Origin: Streptomyces canus
GTDB taxonomy: Bacteria; Actinomycetota; Actinomycetes; Streptomycetales; Streptomycetaceae
NCBI RefSeq assembly: GCF_001514145.1
Contig: NZ_KQ948678.1
Location: forward strand, 87,569 to 151,568
DNA length: 64,000 nt
Reading direction: 5' to 3'
In this document: in pieces, positions 28,387-37,972 of the stretch
Layout of the letters: every line of letters starts with the position of its first letter
How positions within the stretch are numbered: the stretch's first letter is position 1
Notes under the pieces: generated by a model
What the model was told of the DNA's origin: nothing
What the model saw: the letters and a program-made list of their open reading frames with translations, nothing else
The model's database searches: none
Made by a program: the position numbers and the translations under genes

Positions 28387-29109
28387 TCATCGGATCGAGG
28401 TCTGCTCCCGCACGGCCGTCTCGATGAGGCCCACCGCCGCACCCGGCCGGGAGACGAACACCATGTGCGAAGCACCCTCGACCACCTGGGTCTTCGCGCC
28501 GGAGCGCTGGGCCATGAACTCCTGCGTCGCCGGGGGGATGATCCTGTCGGCGCCGCTGATCAGGTTGTAGTTCGGGATCGTGTGCCACGCCTGTGGACCG
28601 GTGGCGGGCTCGCCCAGGGCGGCGCCGGTGGCCGGGCGTTGCGTGATCGAGTAGAAGGCGGCCTCCTCCGCGGACACGTCGGCCGCGAAATGGGGGTGAA
28701 AGACCTTCGGGTCGATGTAGAGGTCCACCTGTCCGTCGGGCAGCGGCACCGGCTTCAGGGACTCGCCCACGGTGCTGCCCGGGAACTTCTCGACCAGTGC
28801 CTGCGCGCTCTCGCCCGTCTCCGGCACGAACGCCGCCAGGTAGACCAGTGCCTTCACTTTCGTGTTTCCCGCGGCGGCAGTTGAGATGACCGCACCGCCG
28901 TACGAGTGCCCGACCAGCACGATCGGTCCCTCGATGCTGTCCAGCAGCGCCCTGACCTGAGCCGCGTCAAAGGCGAGCCCCCGCAGTGGATTCGGCGCGG
29001 CGACCACTGGATGGCCGTCGGCGACAAGTCGCTTGGCGACGGCGTTGAAGCCGCTGCCGTCGGCAAAGGCTCCGTGTACGAGCACGATCGTCGGATTCCC
29101 GCTCACCAT
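28387..29109 (-). CDS. Alpha/beta hydrolase
   Basis: Start at the ATG at 29109, giving 240 residues. The oxyanion-hole HGAFADGSGF, nucleophile elbow GHSYGG, acidic residue in ISGADRIIP and histidine in ASHMV complete the triad of the RsbQ/AB hydrolase_6-type family. Leader of a minus-strand operon with the 2TM gene and the DUF4188 pseudogene, and divergent from the oxidoreductase at 29281. A paralogue with a Tat-type signal lies at 40867. The substrate is unknown; neighbours suggest a tailoring or lactone/ester-cleaving step. Confidence 0.88.
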   Translation of the reverse strand: MVSGNPTIVLVHGAFADGSGFNAVAKRLVADGHPVVAAPNPLRGLAFDAAQVRALLDSIEGPIVLVGHSYGGAVISTAAAGNTKVKALVYLAAFVPETGESAQALVEKFPGSTVGESLKPVPLPDGQVDLYIDPKVFHPHFAADVSAEEAAFYSITQRPATGAALGEPATGPQAWHTIPNYNLISGADRIIPPATQEFMAQRSGAKTQVVEGASHMVFVSRPGAAVGLIETAVREQTSIR

Positions 29110-29212
29110 GGGCCAACCTTTCCTTCGGATGACGGCCGACAGAAAGCTATGGCGTCGCACTGGACGGGAATTGAATGCGCCCGGGACCTGGTTCCGGGCG
29201 GGCTTCACTGGT

Positions 29213-29230
29213 CATTCAGTCGACGTCAAG
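29213..29230 (+). promoter_or_regulatory. Candidate SARP operator between hydrolase and oxidoreductase genes
   Basis: CATTCAGTCGACGTCAAG, 51 bp upstream of the ATG at 29281 and identical to the site upstream of the DUF4188 gene. It lies between divergent starts, so it could serve both directions. Confidence 0.6.
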
Positions 29231-29280
29231 CCGGTTCGACCAATCTGAGCGCCTCGGAGGACAGACGACTGGGGGTGCCG

Positions 29281-31848
29281 ATGGGGTCGGACGAGGAAGT
29301 CGATGTCGTTGTGATCGGGTCGGGTATGGGCGGTCTCGCGGCGGCGCGCACGATCGCGCAGTTCGGCGGGAAACGCGTTCTCGTCCTCGAACAGCACTAC
29401 ACGCTCGGCGGGATGACGCAGGAGTTCTCCCGCGCCGGCCGATACCGCTTCGGCACCGGGCTGCATTACATGAGTGCGAGCGCCGGCCCGTTCCTCGGGT
29501 TCATGACGGACGGAAGGGCGCAGCTCTCGCCCCTGCCGGACGAGTACGACGCGCTGCACTTCCCGGGGTTCGATTTCGCCGTCCCCGCCGGGAAGGAGCG
29601 GTTCCGTGAGCGTCTGAAGGAACGGTTCCCTGCCGAGTCCGACGCGATCGACCGATTCTTCCGGACCACGCGCTGGGCCATGGCCGGGCTGACCGCGCGC
29701 AATGTCCTCGCATCGTTCCCCGACGGCGTACGAAAAGCGGGCGCGCCCATCGTCGAGCGGCTCTTCCCGTCGGCCTTCCGATCGTTGCGGGACCAGGTCT
29801 CCCGCAGCTTCCGCGATCCGCGTCTGCGGGCCGTGCTGGCCGCGCGATGGGGGCTGTACGGCACTCCGCCGGCGTCGAGCGCGTTCGGGTATCACGCGGC
29901 GGTCCCGCTGACCTTCTTCATGGAAGGCACCGCACACCCCGTGGGCGGCCCGCAGGAACTCAACCGGGTCGTGCTGGACATGCTGCGGCGGTACGGCGTG
30001 GTGCTGCGCTCCCGGCAGAGGGTGCACGAAGTCGTCGTCGAGGGCGGCAAAGTGGCCGGCGTCGACGTCGAGGACACCACCACCGGCCGCCGCTACCGGG
30101 TGCGGGCGGACACCGTCGTCTCGGCGACCGGAGTGCGCAACACGTATGCCCTGATCGGGAAGAGCCACGAACTGGCGGATCTGCCCGAGGAACGGTCGGC
30201 GGTCATGCTGTTTCTCGGACTGGACCGGTCGCCGGCCGAGTTCGGACTGCGCGGCGAGAACCACTGGTTCATGCCGGATCTCGACGACCACGACGGCGTT
30301 CAACGCCTTCCTGGGGAAGGCACGCTGTACGTGTCGTTCGCGTCGCTCAACAATCCGGCCGCCCGGTTCCACACGGTGGAGCTGCTGGAACTCGTCGATC
30401 CCAAGGTGGTCGACGAGTGGCGCGGGACGTCCGGGAACGAGCGGCCCGAAAGCTACCGGAAGTTCAAGGACGAGCTGACCGGGCGGCTGATCGCCCGCCT
30501 GGAGGAACGCTGGCCCGGATTCCGGGAGACGATCGCGTTCGCCGAACTGGCGACGCCGCTGTCGTTCGAGACCTATCAGCACAGCGTGCGGGGATCCTTC
30601 TACGGACTCGCAGCGACTCCCCAGCGGTTGCGCTCGGCGCGGGCGGGATGCCGTACTCCGGTCAAGGGCCTCTTCGTGGCCGGGCAGGACGCCTGGGGGT
30701 CCGGCGTCGTGGGGGCGCTGGCCGGCGGGTTGATGGCGGCGAACGCTGTCCTGAAACCGCGGCAGCTCGGGACGATGTGGCAGGCCATCCGTTCCGGCGG
30801 AACGACCCGGGATCCGGCCACGCCCTGGGAAGGCTATCTGCGCGTGGCCGGCATCGAGGTGCTGACCCCGACGGTCCGGAGGATCCGCTTCGAACCCCTG
30901 GACGGGGGCGTGGTGCCGTTCTCGTTCACCGCCGGGCAGTATGTGAAGGTCGAACTGCCCGTCGCCGTCGAGCCGATCGAACGGTCGTACTCGATCTGCA
31001 GCGGTCCGGGGGAGAGCGGCTTCTTCGAGATCGCGGTGAAGCACGAGCCGGACGGGCTGGGTTCGGGGTTCCTGCATGAGGAACTGGAGGTAGGGCTGGC
31101 GTTGCGGGTGAGCGGCCCGCACGGTGAGTTCATCTGGGAGCCGGGCACCGACGCTGAAACGCTCCTGCTCATCGCCGGGGGCGTCGGGATCACCCCGCTG
31201 ATGAGTGTGCTGCTCGCGGCCGCCGACGTCGGTCACACGGGGCGGATCGTCCTGCTGGCGAGCTACCGGACCGAGGCCGAGGTGCTGTTCGGGCCGGAGA
31301 TCGAGGCGCTGCGGTCACGGTTGCCGGGGCTGGAGGTGTCGGTCTTCGCGACCGATCGACAAGGGCGGATCGGCTACGACGAGTTGCTGCCCCACGCGGG
31401 CCCGGCGACCCGCGTGCACCTGTGCGGGCCGGCGCCCATGATGCAGGACCTGATCGGTCGCCTGAGAGAACTGGGGGTGCCGCCAGAGGCCATCCGCACC
31501 GAGGCGTTCGTGTCGGGCCGGAGCAAGGAGACCCGCCGGGAGAAGGCGCACACCATTGCTGCCGCCGCTGCGGCGGCCGGTGTCACGGAGTTCGTGATCG
31601 GCACGGATGGCGGTGGCCCGGCGTTCTCGTGCAGCCCCGGGCAGTCGGTCCTCGACGCCGCCAACGCCGTCGGCGTCGCGCTGCCCCAGTCGTGCGGCGA
31701 AGGCGCCTGCGGTACCTGTCGGGTGCGGGTGCTCTCCGGCGCCTACGAGACCGACGACCGGGGGATGTTCTCCGCCGACGAGTTGGCGGCCGGCTGGCGG
31801 CTGGCCTGCCAGACACTGCCCACCGAGGACCTGGTGATCGGCCAGTAG
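29281..31848 (+). CDS. Three-part oxidoreductase: CrtI/RetSat-like flavoprotein + ferredoxin reductase + 2Fe-2S ferredoxin
   Basis: The ATG at 29281 follows GGGGGTG; 855 residues. Residues 1-500 are an NAD(P)/FAD amine-oxidase/phytoene-desaturase-type domain (VVIGSGMGGLAAA, then EQHYTLGGMTQEFSR; C-terminal GLFVAGQDAWGSGVVGALAGG). From about 515 comes an FNR-type FAD domain with RSYSICSGP, then an NAD-binding part with LLIAGGVGITPLMSVL (about 628-645). The last 85 residues are a plant-type ferredoxin with CGEGACGTC (about 805-813) and a fourth Cys in WRLACQ. One chain could pass electrons from NAD(P)H through FAD and the 2Fe-2S centre to the N-terminal flavin, driving saturation or desaturation of a polyene or isoprenoid-like substrate. 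I know of no characterised enzyme with this exact order. Confidence 0.9.
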   Translation: MGSDEEVDVVVIGSGMGGLAAARTIAQFGGKRVLVLEQHYTLGGMTQEFSRAGRYRFGTGLHYMSASAGPFLGFMTDGRAQLSPLPDEYDALHFPGFDFAVPAGKERFRERLKERFPAESDAIDRFFRTTRWAMAGLTARNVLASFPDGVRKAGAPIVERLFPSAFRSLRDQVSRSFRDPRLRAVLAARWGLYGTPPASSAFGYHAAVPLTFFMEGTAHPVGGPQELNRVVLDMLRRYGVVLRSRQRVHEVVVEGGKVAGVDVEDTTTGRRYRVRADTVVSATGVRNTYALIGKSHELADLPEERSAVMLFLGLDRSPAEFGLRGENHWFMPDLDDHDGVQRLPGEGTLYVSFASLNNPAARFHTVELLELVDPKVVDEWRGTSGNERPESYRKFKDELTGRLIARLEERWPGFRETIAFAELATPLSFETYQHSVRGSFYGLAATPQRLRSARAGCRTPVKGLFVAGQDAWGSGVVGALAGGLMAANAVLKPRQLGTMWQAIRSGGTTRDPATPWEGYLRVAGIEVLTPTVRRIRFEPLDGGVVPFSFTAGQYVKVELPVAVEPIERSYSICSGPGESGFFEIAVKHEPDGLGSGFLHEELEVGLALRVSGPHGEFIWEPGTDAETLLLIAGGVGITPLMSVLLAAADVGHTGRIVLLASYRTEAEVLFGPEIEALRSRLPGLEVSVFATDRQGRIGYDELLPHAGPATRVHLCGPAPMMQDLIGRLRELGVPPEAIRTEAFVSGRSKETRREKAHTIAAAAAAAGVTEFVIGTDGGGPAFSCSPGQSVLDAANAVGVALPQSCGEGACGTCRVRVLSGAYETDDRGMFSADELAAGWRLACQTLPTEDLVIGQ

Positions 31849-32065
31849 GGCGGAACCGGTGAGCGTTACTGCATGTGCCGGTGGCGCATGGCCCGTCGGG
31901 AGGTATCCGCCGCGATGGTGACGGTCATCTCTGGTCGTTTCTGGTTGTTTGCTTTGCCTTTCCAGTCAGCAATTCTTGGTAATCGCTTTGTCTGCCACGG
32001 AACTTGAGCGACCATGGACGGCGAATGGCGGCGAAGGCCGGCCAAGGCTGGGAACGGGAAAAGGA

Positions 32066-35000
32066 ATGACTTCCTCCGCTGCGTCTCTGCGGCTGCAGGT
32101 TCTCGGTCCGTTGCGGATCTGGCGCGACGGCGTCGAACTGGACCCCGGCCCTCGGCAGCAGTCGTATCTGCTCGCGATCCTGCTCGCCCGCGCGGGCAAG
32201 CCGATCAGTACGAGCGAGTTGGTCGACCTGATCTGGGCCGAGGACGTCCCGGCCTCGGCGGTCAACATTCTCCAGAAGTACGTCGGCGCGTTGCGACGGC
32301 TGTTCGAGCCTCTGCTGCCCGTCCGTGAAGCCGGTTCGTTCCTCCACCGTCGCGGCAATTCCTACCTCTTCGTCGCCGGCTCAGCCACGCTGGACCTCGT
32401 CGCCTTCCGTGAACTCGTCGATGCCGCCAGGGCTGCGCTGACTCGGCACGAGCACGAGGCGGCCCTCGATCACTACGTCGGAGCGCTCGGGCTCTGGCAC
32501 GGCTCGGCGGGCGACGGTATCGCCGAGGGAACGCTCGCCGCGACCGTTTTCGCCGCACTCGACAACGAGTTCTACGAAGCGTGCACGGCGGCGGCGGGCC
32601 TTGCCGTGTCGACAGGCCAACCGGAGCGGGTGCTCGCGGCTCTGCAACTGGCCGCATCGATGGCACCGTTCAACGAAGCCGTGCTGGCCAGTCTCATCGG
32701 CGTGCTCGGCGCCGCAGGCCGCCAGGCGGAGGCGCTGTCGGTGTTCCGCCAGGCCCGCGACCGGCTCGCCGAGGAACTCGGCATCGACCCGGGTCCGGCG
32801 CTGGAGGATGCCCAGCGGCGGATTCTCACGCAGACCCCGGCGTCGACGCTTGCGCGGAAGACGGACGAGGAGGTCGGGCGGACCACGGGGGCCACCTTGA
32901 TCGGCCGGGCCGAGGAACTCGCCACGCTCCGGCGCGTCGTGGAGCGCGCACTCGCCGGCGACAACGCGATCGGCGTCGTCGAAGGCGAACCGGGCGCGGG
33001 CAAGACCCGGCTCCTGGAGGAGGCCGCCGCCGAGGCGGGCCGGCTGGGCGCACTCACCGTCTGGGGCTCCTGCCTGGAGGGCGAGGGGACACCGGCGATG
33101 TGGCCATGGGAGCAGGCGCTGAGCCAGGTCGTCCACAGTCTGCCCGCTGCGGCGAGCGAACAGTGGCTCACCGGCGGGCTGGGCAGCCTCCTCGCGACGC
33201 GGGACGACGCTACGCGGGAACTCCCCGACGGCAACGCCCAGTTCCGGCTGTTCGAGCAGGTCGTCGCCCTCGTCGGACAGGCCTCGGCGCGACGGCCGAT
33301 GCTCCTGATACTCGATGATCTCCAGTGGGCCGACGTCACCTCCCTGCAGTTGTTGCAGCACCTGGCGGAACGGCTGCCCCAGGGCGCCGCGCTCATCGGC
33401 GCGCTACGTGACCGCGCACCCACACTCAGCCCTGACCTTTCCCGGGTGCTGGCCGCTGCCAGTCGACGCCCCGGCCACCGCAGGTTCCGCCTCGGCCCGC
33501 TCGACCCGGCCGACGTGGCCGAACTCATCCGCAACGAGGCGGGCCAGGATCCCGGCGACGCCGTCGCCCGCGCCATTCACGCCCGTACCTCCGGCAATCC
33601 GTTCTTCGTCCGCGAACTGTCCCGGTTGCTCAGCGGGGTCGGTGCGATCGGCGACGGGGACGCGTCCGCAGCGGCCGGGGTCCCCTCCACCGTCCACGAC
33701 GTCGTCCGCGACCGGATGTCCGGGCTCGACGACCACGCCCGCGACCTGCTGCGGGTGGCCGCCCTCATAGGCCGCGACGTCGACCTCAGGCTGCTGTCCC
33801 GCGCCACCGGTGTGGACGTCGCGGACTGTCTGGACCGCCTGGAACCGCTGCATACGCTCGGGCTGCTCGAACCCGGACCGCAGGATCCGTCCTCACTCCG
33901 CTTCGCGCACGACCTGGTGCGCGAGTCGGTCTCCGAGACCGCGACGACACAGCAGGTCACCCGGTTGCATCTGCGCGTCGCGGACGCCCTCGAACAGATC
34001 CACGCCGACGACGAGGACGTCGCCGAACGCCTCGCGTACCACCTGTGGGCCGCCGGCCCCCTCGCCGAGCCCGGTCGCACCGCGCAGGCGCTGATCCGTG
34101 CCGGCCGCCGCGCGGCGGCCAAGCTCGCCTTCGAGTCCGCCAACCGACAGCTGCGCTCCGCCGTACAGGTCACCCGGGCTTCAGGACTCATGGAGCTGGA
34201 GTTCTCCGCCCTCACGCTGCTTGCCATCGTCGTCAGACGACAGTCGGGATACGACGCCTCGACCTTCGATCTGCTGGGGCGCGCCGAATACCTGGCCCGC
34301 ACCCTCGGCCGGGAGGCGGAGGCCGCAGACTTCCTCTTCATCCGGCTGATGGGCGCCTACACCTCCATCGAGAAGGACCGCGGGCAGTTGGCCCGCCGCA
34401 TGCACGAGCTCGGTCAGGCGTCCTCCGCCCCCGCCGTCCGACGCTACGGCCGGCAGGCCTGGGGCCTGCACCAGTGGGACATCGGCAACATCGGCGAGGC
34501 ATACCGGGCCTTCAGCAAGGAGGATGTCGCCGCGGACGGCGACACCGTCGCCCCGGACAAAGAGACACCGCTCCGGCGGGACGGCAGCATTCCCGGGGAA
34601 GGACCCGGCTGGCGGGCCGTCATGACCGCGCTGCACGGTGATGCCGACACGGCGCTGGCCTTCGTCGACACCTGGGACACCCCGGGGGACCCGTACGCGG
34701 CCTCGGTCTGGGTCTACTACACGACCATGATCGCTTCCATGGCCGGGGACGCCGAAACGGCACGGCGAGCCGGCGAGCGGTGGGTCGCCGCCGGCCTCGC
34801 CCGCCTCAGTGCCCACATCGATCACTACATCCGGCAGTTCTGGTGCTGGGCGCGCGCCCTCACCGGCGAGGATCCGGCCGGAGCCGCGGCCGAGGCCGAG
34901 GAACTCCTGGCCGCCCACCTGCTCGATCCGCCGCAATGGGGCATTGCCTACCACTACGCACTGATCGCCGAGATGTGGCTGGCAGCCGGATCGCCCGACC

Positions 35001-35245
35001 GAGCCGAAGCCGCTCTCGACCGAGCCGACCAGGCAATCTGGGACTACGGCCAGCGCTACGCCGAAGGGCTGCTCCTGCTGCTGAAGGCGCGCCTGCTGCA
35101 GGCCCGCGGTGCACCCCTCACCGCTGTCCGGGCCGCCGCCGAACGCGCCTACAGCCAATCCACCGCACGTGAGGCGCACTTGTTCGCGCGACGTGCCGAA
35201 CGACTCCTCTCCGGACCGGAGGCAATGCATGACCGCAGGCCCTGA
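32066..35245 (+). CDS. SARP-family regulator with AAA ATPase and TPR domains
   Basis: Start at the ATG at 32066 with GGGAA/AAGG just upstream. The 1059 residues hold an OmpR-type winged helix (LQVLGPLRIWRDGVELDPGP), a BTAD domain, and an AAA_16 ATPase with P-loop GEPGAGKT and Walker B MLLILDDLQWAD. A TPR-like C-terminal half follows. It is paralogous to 22572-25958 and much closer to the wrecked copy at 40229; even the 140 bp upstream are alike in the latter. The stop overlaps the aminotransferase start by 17 bp, so the regulator is co-transcribed with enzymes and a transporter. Expected role: activation of the cluster through direct-repeat operators, with ATPase/TPR parts sensing a signal. 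Confidence 0.9.
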   Translation: MTSSAASLRLQVLGPLRIWRDGVELDPGPRQQSYLLAILLARAGKPISTSELVDLIWAEDVPASAVNILQKYVGALRRLFEPLLPVREAGSFLHRRGNSYLFVAGSATLDLVAFRELVDAARAALTRHEHEAALDHYVGALGLWHGSAGDGIAEGTLAATVFAALDNEFYEACTAAAGLAVSTGQPERVLAALQLAASMAPFNEAVLASLIGVLGAAGRQAEALSVFRQARDRLAEELGIDPGPALEDAQRRILTQTPASTLARKTDEEVGRTTGATLIGRAEELATLRRVVERALAGDNAIGVVEGEPGAGKTRLLEEAAAEAGRLGALTVWGSCLEGEGTPAMWPWEQALSQVVHSLPAAASEQWLTGGLGSLLATRDDATRELPDGNAQFRLFEQVVALVGQASARRPMLLILDDLQWADVTSLQLLQHLAERLPQGAALIGALRDRAPTLSPDLSRVLAAASRRPGHRRFRLGPLDPADVAELIRNEAGQDPGDAVARAIHARTSGNPFFVRELSRLLSGVGAIGDGDASAAAGVPSTVHDVVRDRMSGLDDHARDLLRVAALIGRDVDLRLLSRATGVDVADCLDRLEPLHTLGLLEPGPQDPSSLRFAHDLVRESVSETATTQQVTRLHLRVADALEQIHADDEDVAERLAYHLWAAGPLAEPGRTAQALIRAGRRAAAKLAFESANRQLRSAVQVTRASGLMELEFSALTLLAIVVRRQSGYDASTFDLLGRAEYLARTLGREAEAADFLFIRLMGAYTSIEKDRGQLARRMHELGQASSAPAVRRYGRQAWGLHQWDIGNIGEAYRAFSKEDVAADGDTVAPDKETPLRRDGSIPGEGPGWRAVMTALHGDADTALAFVDTWDTPGDPYAASVWVYYTTMIASMAGDAETARRAGERWVAAGLARLSAHIDHYIRQFWCWARALTGEDPAGAAAEAEELLAAHLLDPPQWGIAYHYALIAEMWLAAGSPDRAEAALDRADQAIWDYGQRYAEGLLLLLKARLLQARGAPLTAVRAAAERAYSQSTAREAHLFARRAERLLSGPEAMHDRRP

Positions 35246-36431
35246 TGAGGAACAGAGCGGGCTGACGGCCCTGGCCCGTGGGCTCTCGGCGCCGAAGGGC
35301 TTTGTCGATGCCAGCCTGGCCGCCCCTGCCCCCGGAACCATTCGCCTGCTGGGTGGCATCCCCGCGCCCGAGGCTCTGCCCGGTGAGGCGATCGGCCGGG
35401 CATCGGCGCAGCTGTGGCAGGACCCCGACGCCGCGATCGCGTCCCTCCAGTACTCGCCGGCGCGCGGATCCGCCGCGCTGTGCGACTGGATCGCGAAGCG
35501 GGAGGGCGTCGACCCGAGCCGGATCGTGGTGACGAACGGTGGCATGCACGGCCTCGCACTGGCGGTGCTGACCGTGGTCGAACGCGGTGCCACCGTCGCG
35601 GTGGACGATCCGGTGTTCCCGGGTTTCCTGTGGGCCCTGGAGGTGGCGACGACGCGGATCCTGCCGGTACCGGTCGTGGCCGACGGCTTCGATGTCGAAC
35701 ACCTCGCCCGGCGGCTCGCCGACGGCGCCCGGATCGCCGCCGCCTACACCGTGCCGGACTTCCACAACCCCGCCCAGGTCAGTCTCTCGGCGCCGAAGCG
35801 ACAGGCACTGGTCGAGCTCGCCGAGCGGTACGGCTTCTACGTGATCATCGACGATCCGTATCGCGAACTGCGCTTCGGCGGCCAGGACCAGGGTGTCACG
35901 GTCTTCCACCAGTCGGATCGGGCGATCCACGTCAACACCTTCACCAAGACCCTCGGCCCCGGCTGGCGCGTGGGCTGGCTGGTGCTGCCGGACCACCTCG
36001 TGGACCCGGTGATCCGGCTGCGCAACCGCCTCGACGTACACACATCCTCGGTGACCCAGGCGATAGTCGAGAGGCTGCTCACCGACGACCCCCAATGCTT
36101 CGACCGGATCGTGCGCGGCGCCACCGCGCTGTACCAGGAACGCGCCGGCGTGCTGATCGACGCCCTGCAGGAACAACTCCCGGGCGCCTTCGACATCGTG
36201 GCCCCCGAAGGCGGGCTGTTCCTCTGGCCCCGGCTCACCGACGACGCCGTGGACCCGGCGGCGCTGTTCCGGCGGGCGGCCGCCCACGGCGTGCTCTACC
36301 AGCCGGGCGAGTTCTTCGCGGCGGACCCCCGGCAGCGGCGGCCTTCGGACCGGCACCTGCGATTCGCCTACAGCGACCGCACTCCGGAAGAACTGCGGGA
36401 GGCCGTACGCCGACTGGCCGTGGCTTTCTGA
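35229..36431 (+). CDS. PLP-dependent class I/II aminotransferase
   Basis: ATG at 35229, inside the end of the SARP gene; 400 residues. The family is shown by SLQYSPARGSAALCDWIAKR, VTNGGMHGLALAVL, YTVPDFHNPAQVSLS and IIDDPYRELRFGG. The PLP lysine lies in NTFTKTLGPGWRVGW, with an arginine near the C-terminus (RHLRFAYS). It resembles MocR-associated or 2-aminoadipate-type aminotransferases without the HTH. It probably supplies or consumes an amino donor in the cluster's pathway; the substrate cannot be told from sequence. Confidence 0.88.
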   Translation: MTAGPDEEQSGLTALARGLSAPKGFVDASLAAPAPGTIRLLGGIPAPEALPGEAIGRASAQLWQDPDAAIASLQYSPARGSAALCDWIAKREGVDPSRIVVTNGGMHGLALAVLTVVERGATVAVDDPVFPGFLWALEVATTRILPVPVVADGFDVEHLARRLADGARIAAAYTVPDFHNPAQVSLSAPKRQALVELAERYGFYVIIDDPYRELRFGGQDQGVTVFHQSDRAIHVNTFTKTLGPGWRVGWLVLPDHLVDPVIRLRNRLDVHTSSVTQAIVERLLTDDPQCFDRIVRGATALYQERAGVLIDALQEQLPGAFDIVAPEGGLFLWPRLTDDAVDPAALFRRAAAHGVLYQPGEFFAADPRQRRPSDRHLRFAYSDRTPEELREAVRRLAVAF

Positions 36432-36483
36432 GGAGGCAAGCGAGCAACGACAGTCCCCTTGGCGGACTACCGGAAGGCTTCTG

Positions 36484-37848
36484 ATGACCAACGTTCGGCT
36501 CCCCCTCCGCGCACTCGTCCCGTTCGCCGCCGGTTCGATCGGCATGGGCATCTGGGTCACCGTGCCCGGCATCTTCCTGCTGTACTTCCTGACCGATGTG
36601 CTGGCCGTGCGGCCGGACGCGGCCGGCCTCGCGCTGCTCCTGCCGAATGTCGCCAATGTCGTGCTGCACCCGTGGGTGGGCCGGATCTCCGATGCCAACC
36701 TGGCCACCATCGGTCACCGCCGGCAACTGATGTCGGTCGGCTGCGTTGTGGTGCTCGCCTTCGTGGCCATGTTCGCCGTGCCGTCGGACCTGCACGGGAC
36801 AACCGCTGCGATATGGGTCGCGGTGGCGCTGGTCACCGGCAACCTGCTCTACTCGTGCTACCAGGTCTCCTATCTCGCCACACCGGCCGACCTGGGCATC
36901 GGTTACCACGAGCGGACCCGCCTCATGGGCTACCGCAGTGTCGTGATCACCGTGAGCGTCCTGCTCGCCGGAGTGGCCGCGCCGGTGGTCGCCGGCGACG
37001 ATCCGGGCGTCGGCGCCTATACGAGAATGGCTCTGTGGCTCGGCGCGGTCATGTTCGCGGCGATGCTGGTCGGCATCACCGGCGTCGCGCATCTCAACCG
37101 GGCCGCGCCGGGCACCCCGGCCGGGCCCGGGCGCCGGGGCGGGCTGGTGGTGGCGCTGCGCGACCGGCAGTTCCGTGCGCTGACCGCGTCGTATCTGACC
37201 GTCGGGATCACGATGCACCTGGTACTGGCCGCCATGCCGTACTTCGCCGAGTACGAGCTGGGCCGCTCCGCGCTCACGACCGTGCTTATCGCGGCGTTCA
37301 TGGGGCCGGCGGTCCTGACCACGCCCCTGTGGGTACTGGTGGCCCGGCGTCTCGGCAAGCAGCGCAGCCTGCTCGCCGCCCAGGCCGCGTTCGTGGGCGG
37401 TTCGCTGGTGCTGGCCCTGGGCGCCGCGGCCGGTCTGCCGCTGCTGATCGCAGCCGTGGCCGTGCTGGGCGTCGCGTTCGCCGCGATGCAATTGATGCCG
37501 CTGTCGATGGTGCCCGACGTCATCGCCGCCGCCGGGCCGGCCGGTGCCGCCGGCGCGGGCAGCTACACCGGCGTGTGGACCGCCGCCGAGGCCACCGGCG
37601 GCGCGTTGGGGCCGTACGTGTACTCGGCCTGCCTGGCCGCGGGCGGGTTCGTGGCCAGTGGCGCGGGTGAGCACACCACGCAGTCTCCCGGCGCGCTGGC
37701 GGCCGTCCGCTATGGCTTCACCTTGGTGCCAGCCGTCCTCATGACGATCGCCATCGTGCTGCAACGCCGGTACACCTTGGACAAGCGCGCCCACCCTGCG
37801 GCGCCGAGTGCCGTCGCCCAGGAAAAGGCGGAGGGGCAACGGAACTAA
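36484..37848 (+). CDS. MFS transporter, GPH (MelB-like) type
   Basis: The 454-residue membrane protein has about 12 predicted helices. The order and motifs (N-terminal GSIGMGIWVTVPGIFLLYFL, then D....R.GRRR-like loops and YQVSYLATPADLG..Y.ERTR) fit the glycoside-pentoside-hexuronide symporter branch of the MFS. It starts 52 bp after the aminotransferase in the same operon. Export of the cluster product or uptake of a sugar-like precursor are both possible. Confidence 0.82.
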   Translation: MTNVRLPLRALVPFAAGSIGMGIWVTVPGIFLLYFLTDVLAVRPDAAGLALLLPNVANVVLHPWVGRISDANLATIGHRRQLMSVGCVVVLAFVAMFAVPSDLHGTTAAIWVAVALVTGNLLYSCYQVSYLATPADLGIGYHERTRLMGYRSVVITVSVLLAGVAAPVVAGDDPGVGAYTRMALWLGAVMFAAMLVGITGVAHLNRAAPGTPAGPGRRGGLVVALRDRQFRALTASYLTVGITMHLVLAAMPYFAEYELGRSALTTVLIAAFMGPAVLTTPLWVLVARRLGKQRSLLAAQAAFVGGSLVLALGAAAGLPLLIAAVAVLGVAFAAMQLMPLSMVPDVIAAAGPAGAAGAGSYTGVWTAAEATGGALGPYVYSACLAAGGFVASGAGEHTTQSPGALAAVRYGFTLVPAVLMTIAIVLQRRYTLDKRAHPAAPSAVAQEKAEGQRN

Positions 37849-37883
37849 TGGTGAAGCGGCTCCTGTAGGGCCCCGGATTTCCG

Positions 37884-37899
37884 TTCAGTGCTCGTCAAG
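37884..37899 (+). promoter_or_regulatory. Candidate SARP operator in a duplicated promoter
   Basis: TTCAGTGCTCGTCAAG, identical to 40788-40803. The surrounding 90 bp resemble the promoter and first codons of the hydrolase gene at 40867, but here they lead into a SARP fragment. Confidence 0.55.
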
Positions 37900-37972
37900 T
37901 AACCGGTCCTGCGTTCATCAGCGAGGACACCGGATACCGAAGTAGATATCGACGACGACAACGTGCCGGGCG

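Noticed and set aside
28906..29280. The long open frame that would extend the three-part oxidoreductase upstream by 125 residues
   Set aside because: It overlaps the divergent hydrolase start and the operator, and does not read as protein. The ATG at 29281 has a ribosome-binding sequence and directly precedes the FAD motif.
29212..31236. A 674-codon open frame antisense to the oxidoreductase gene
   Set aside because: A shadow of codon bias in high-GC DNA; no domain, and the plus strand encodes clear motifs.
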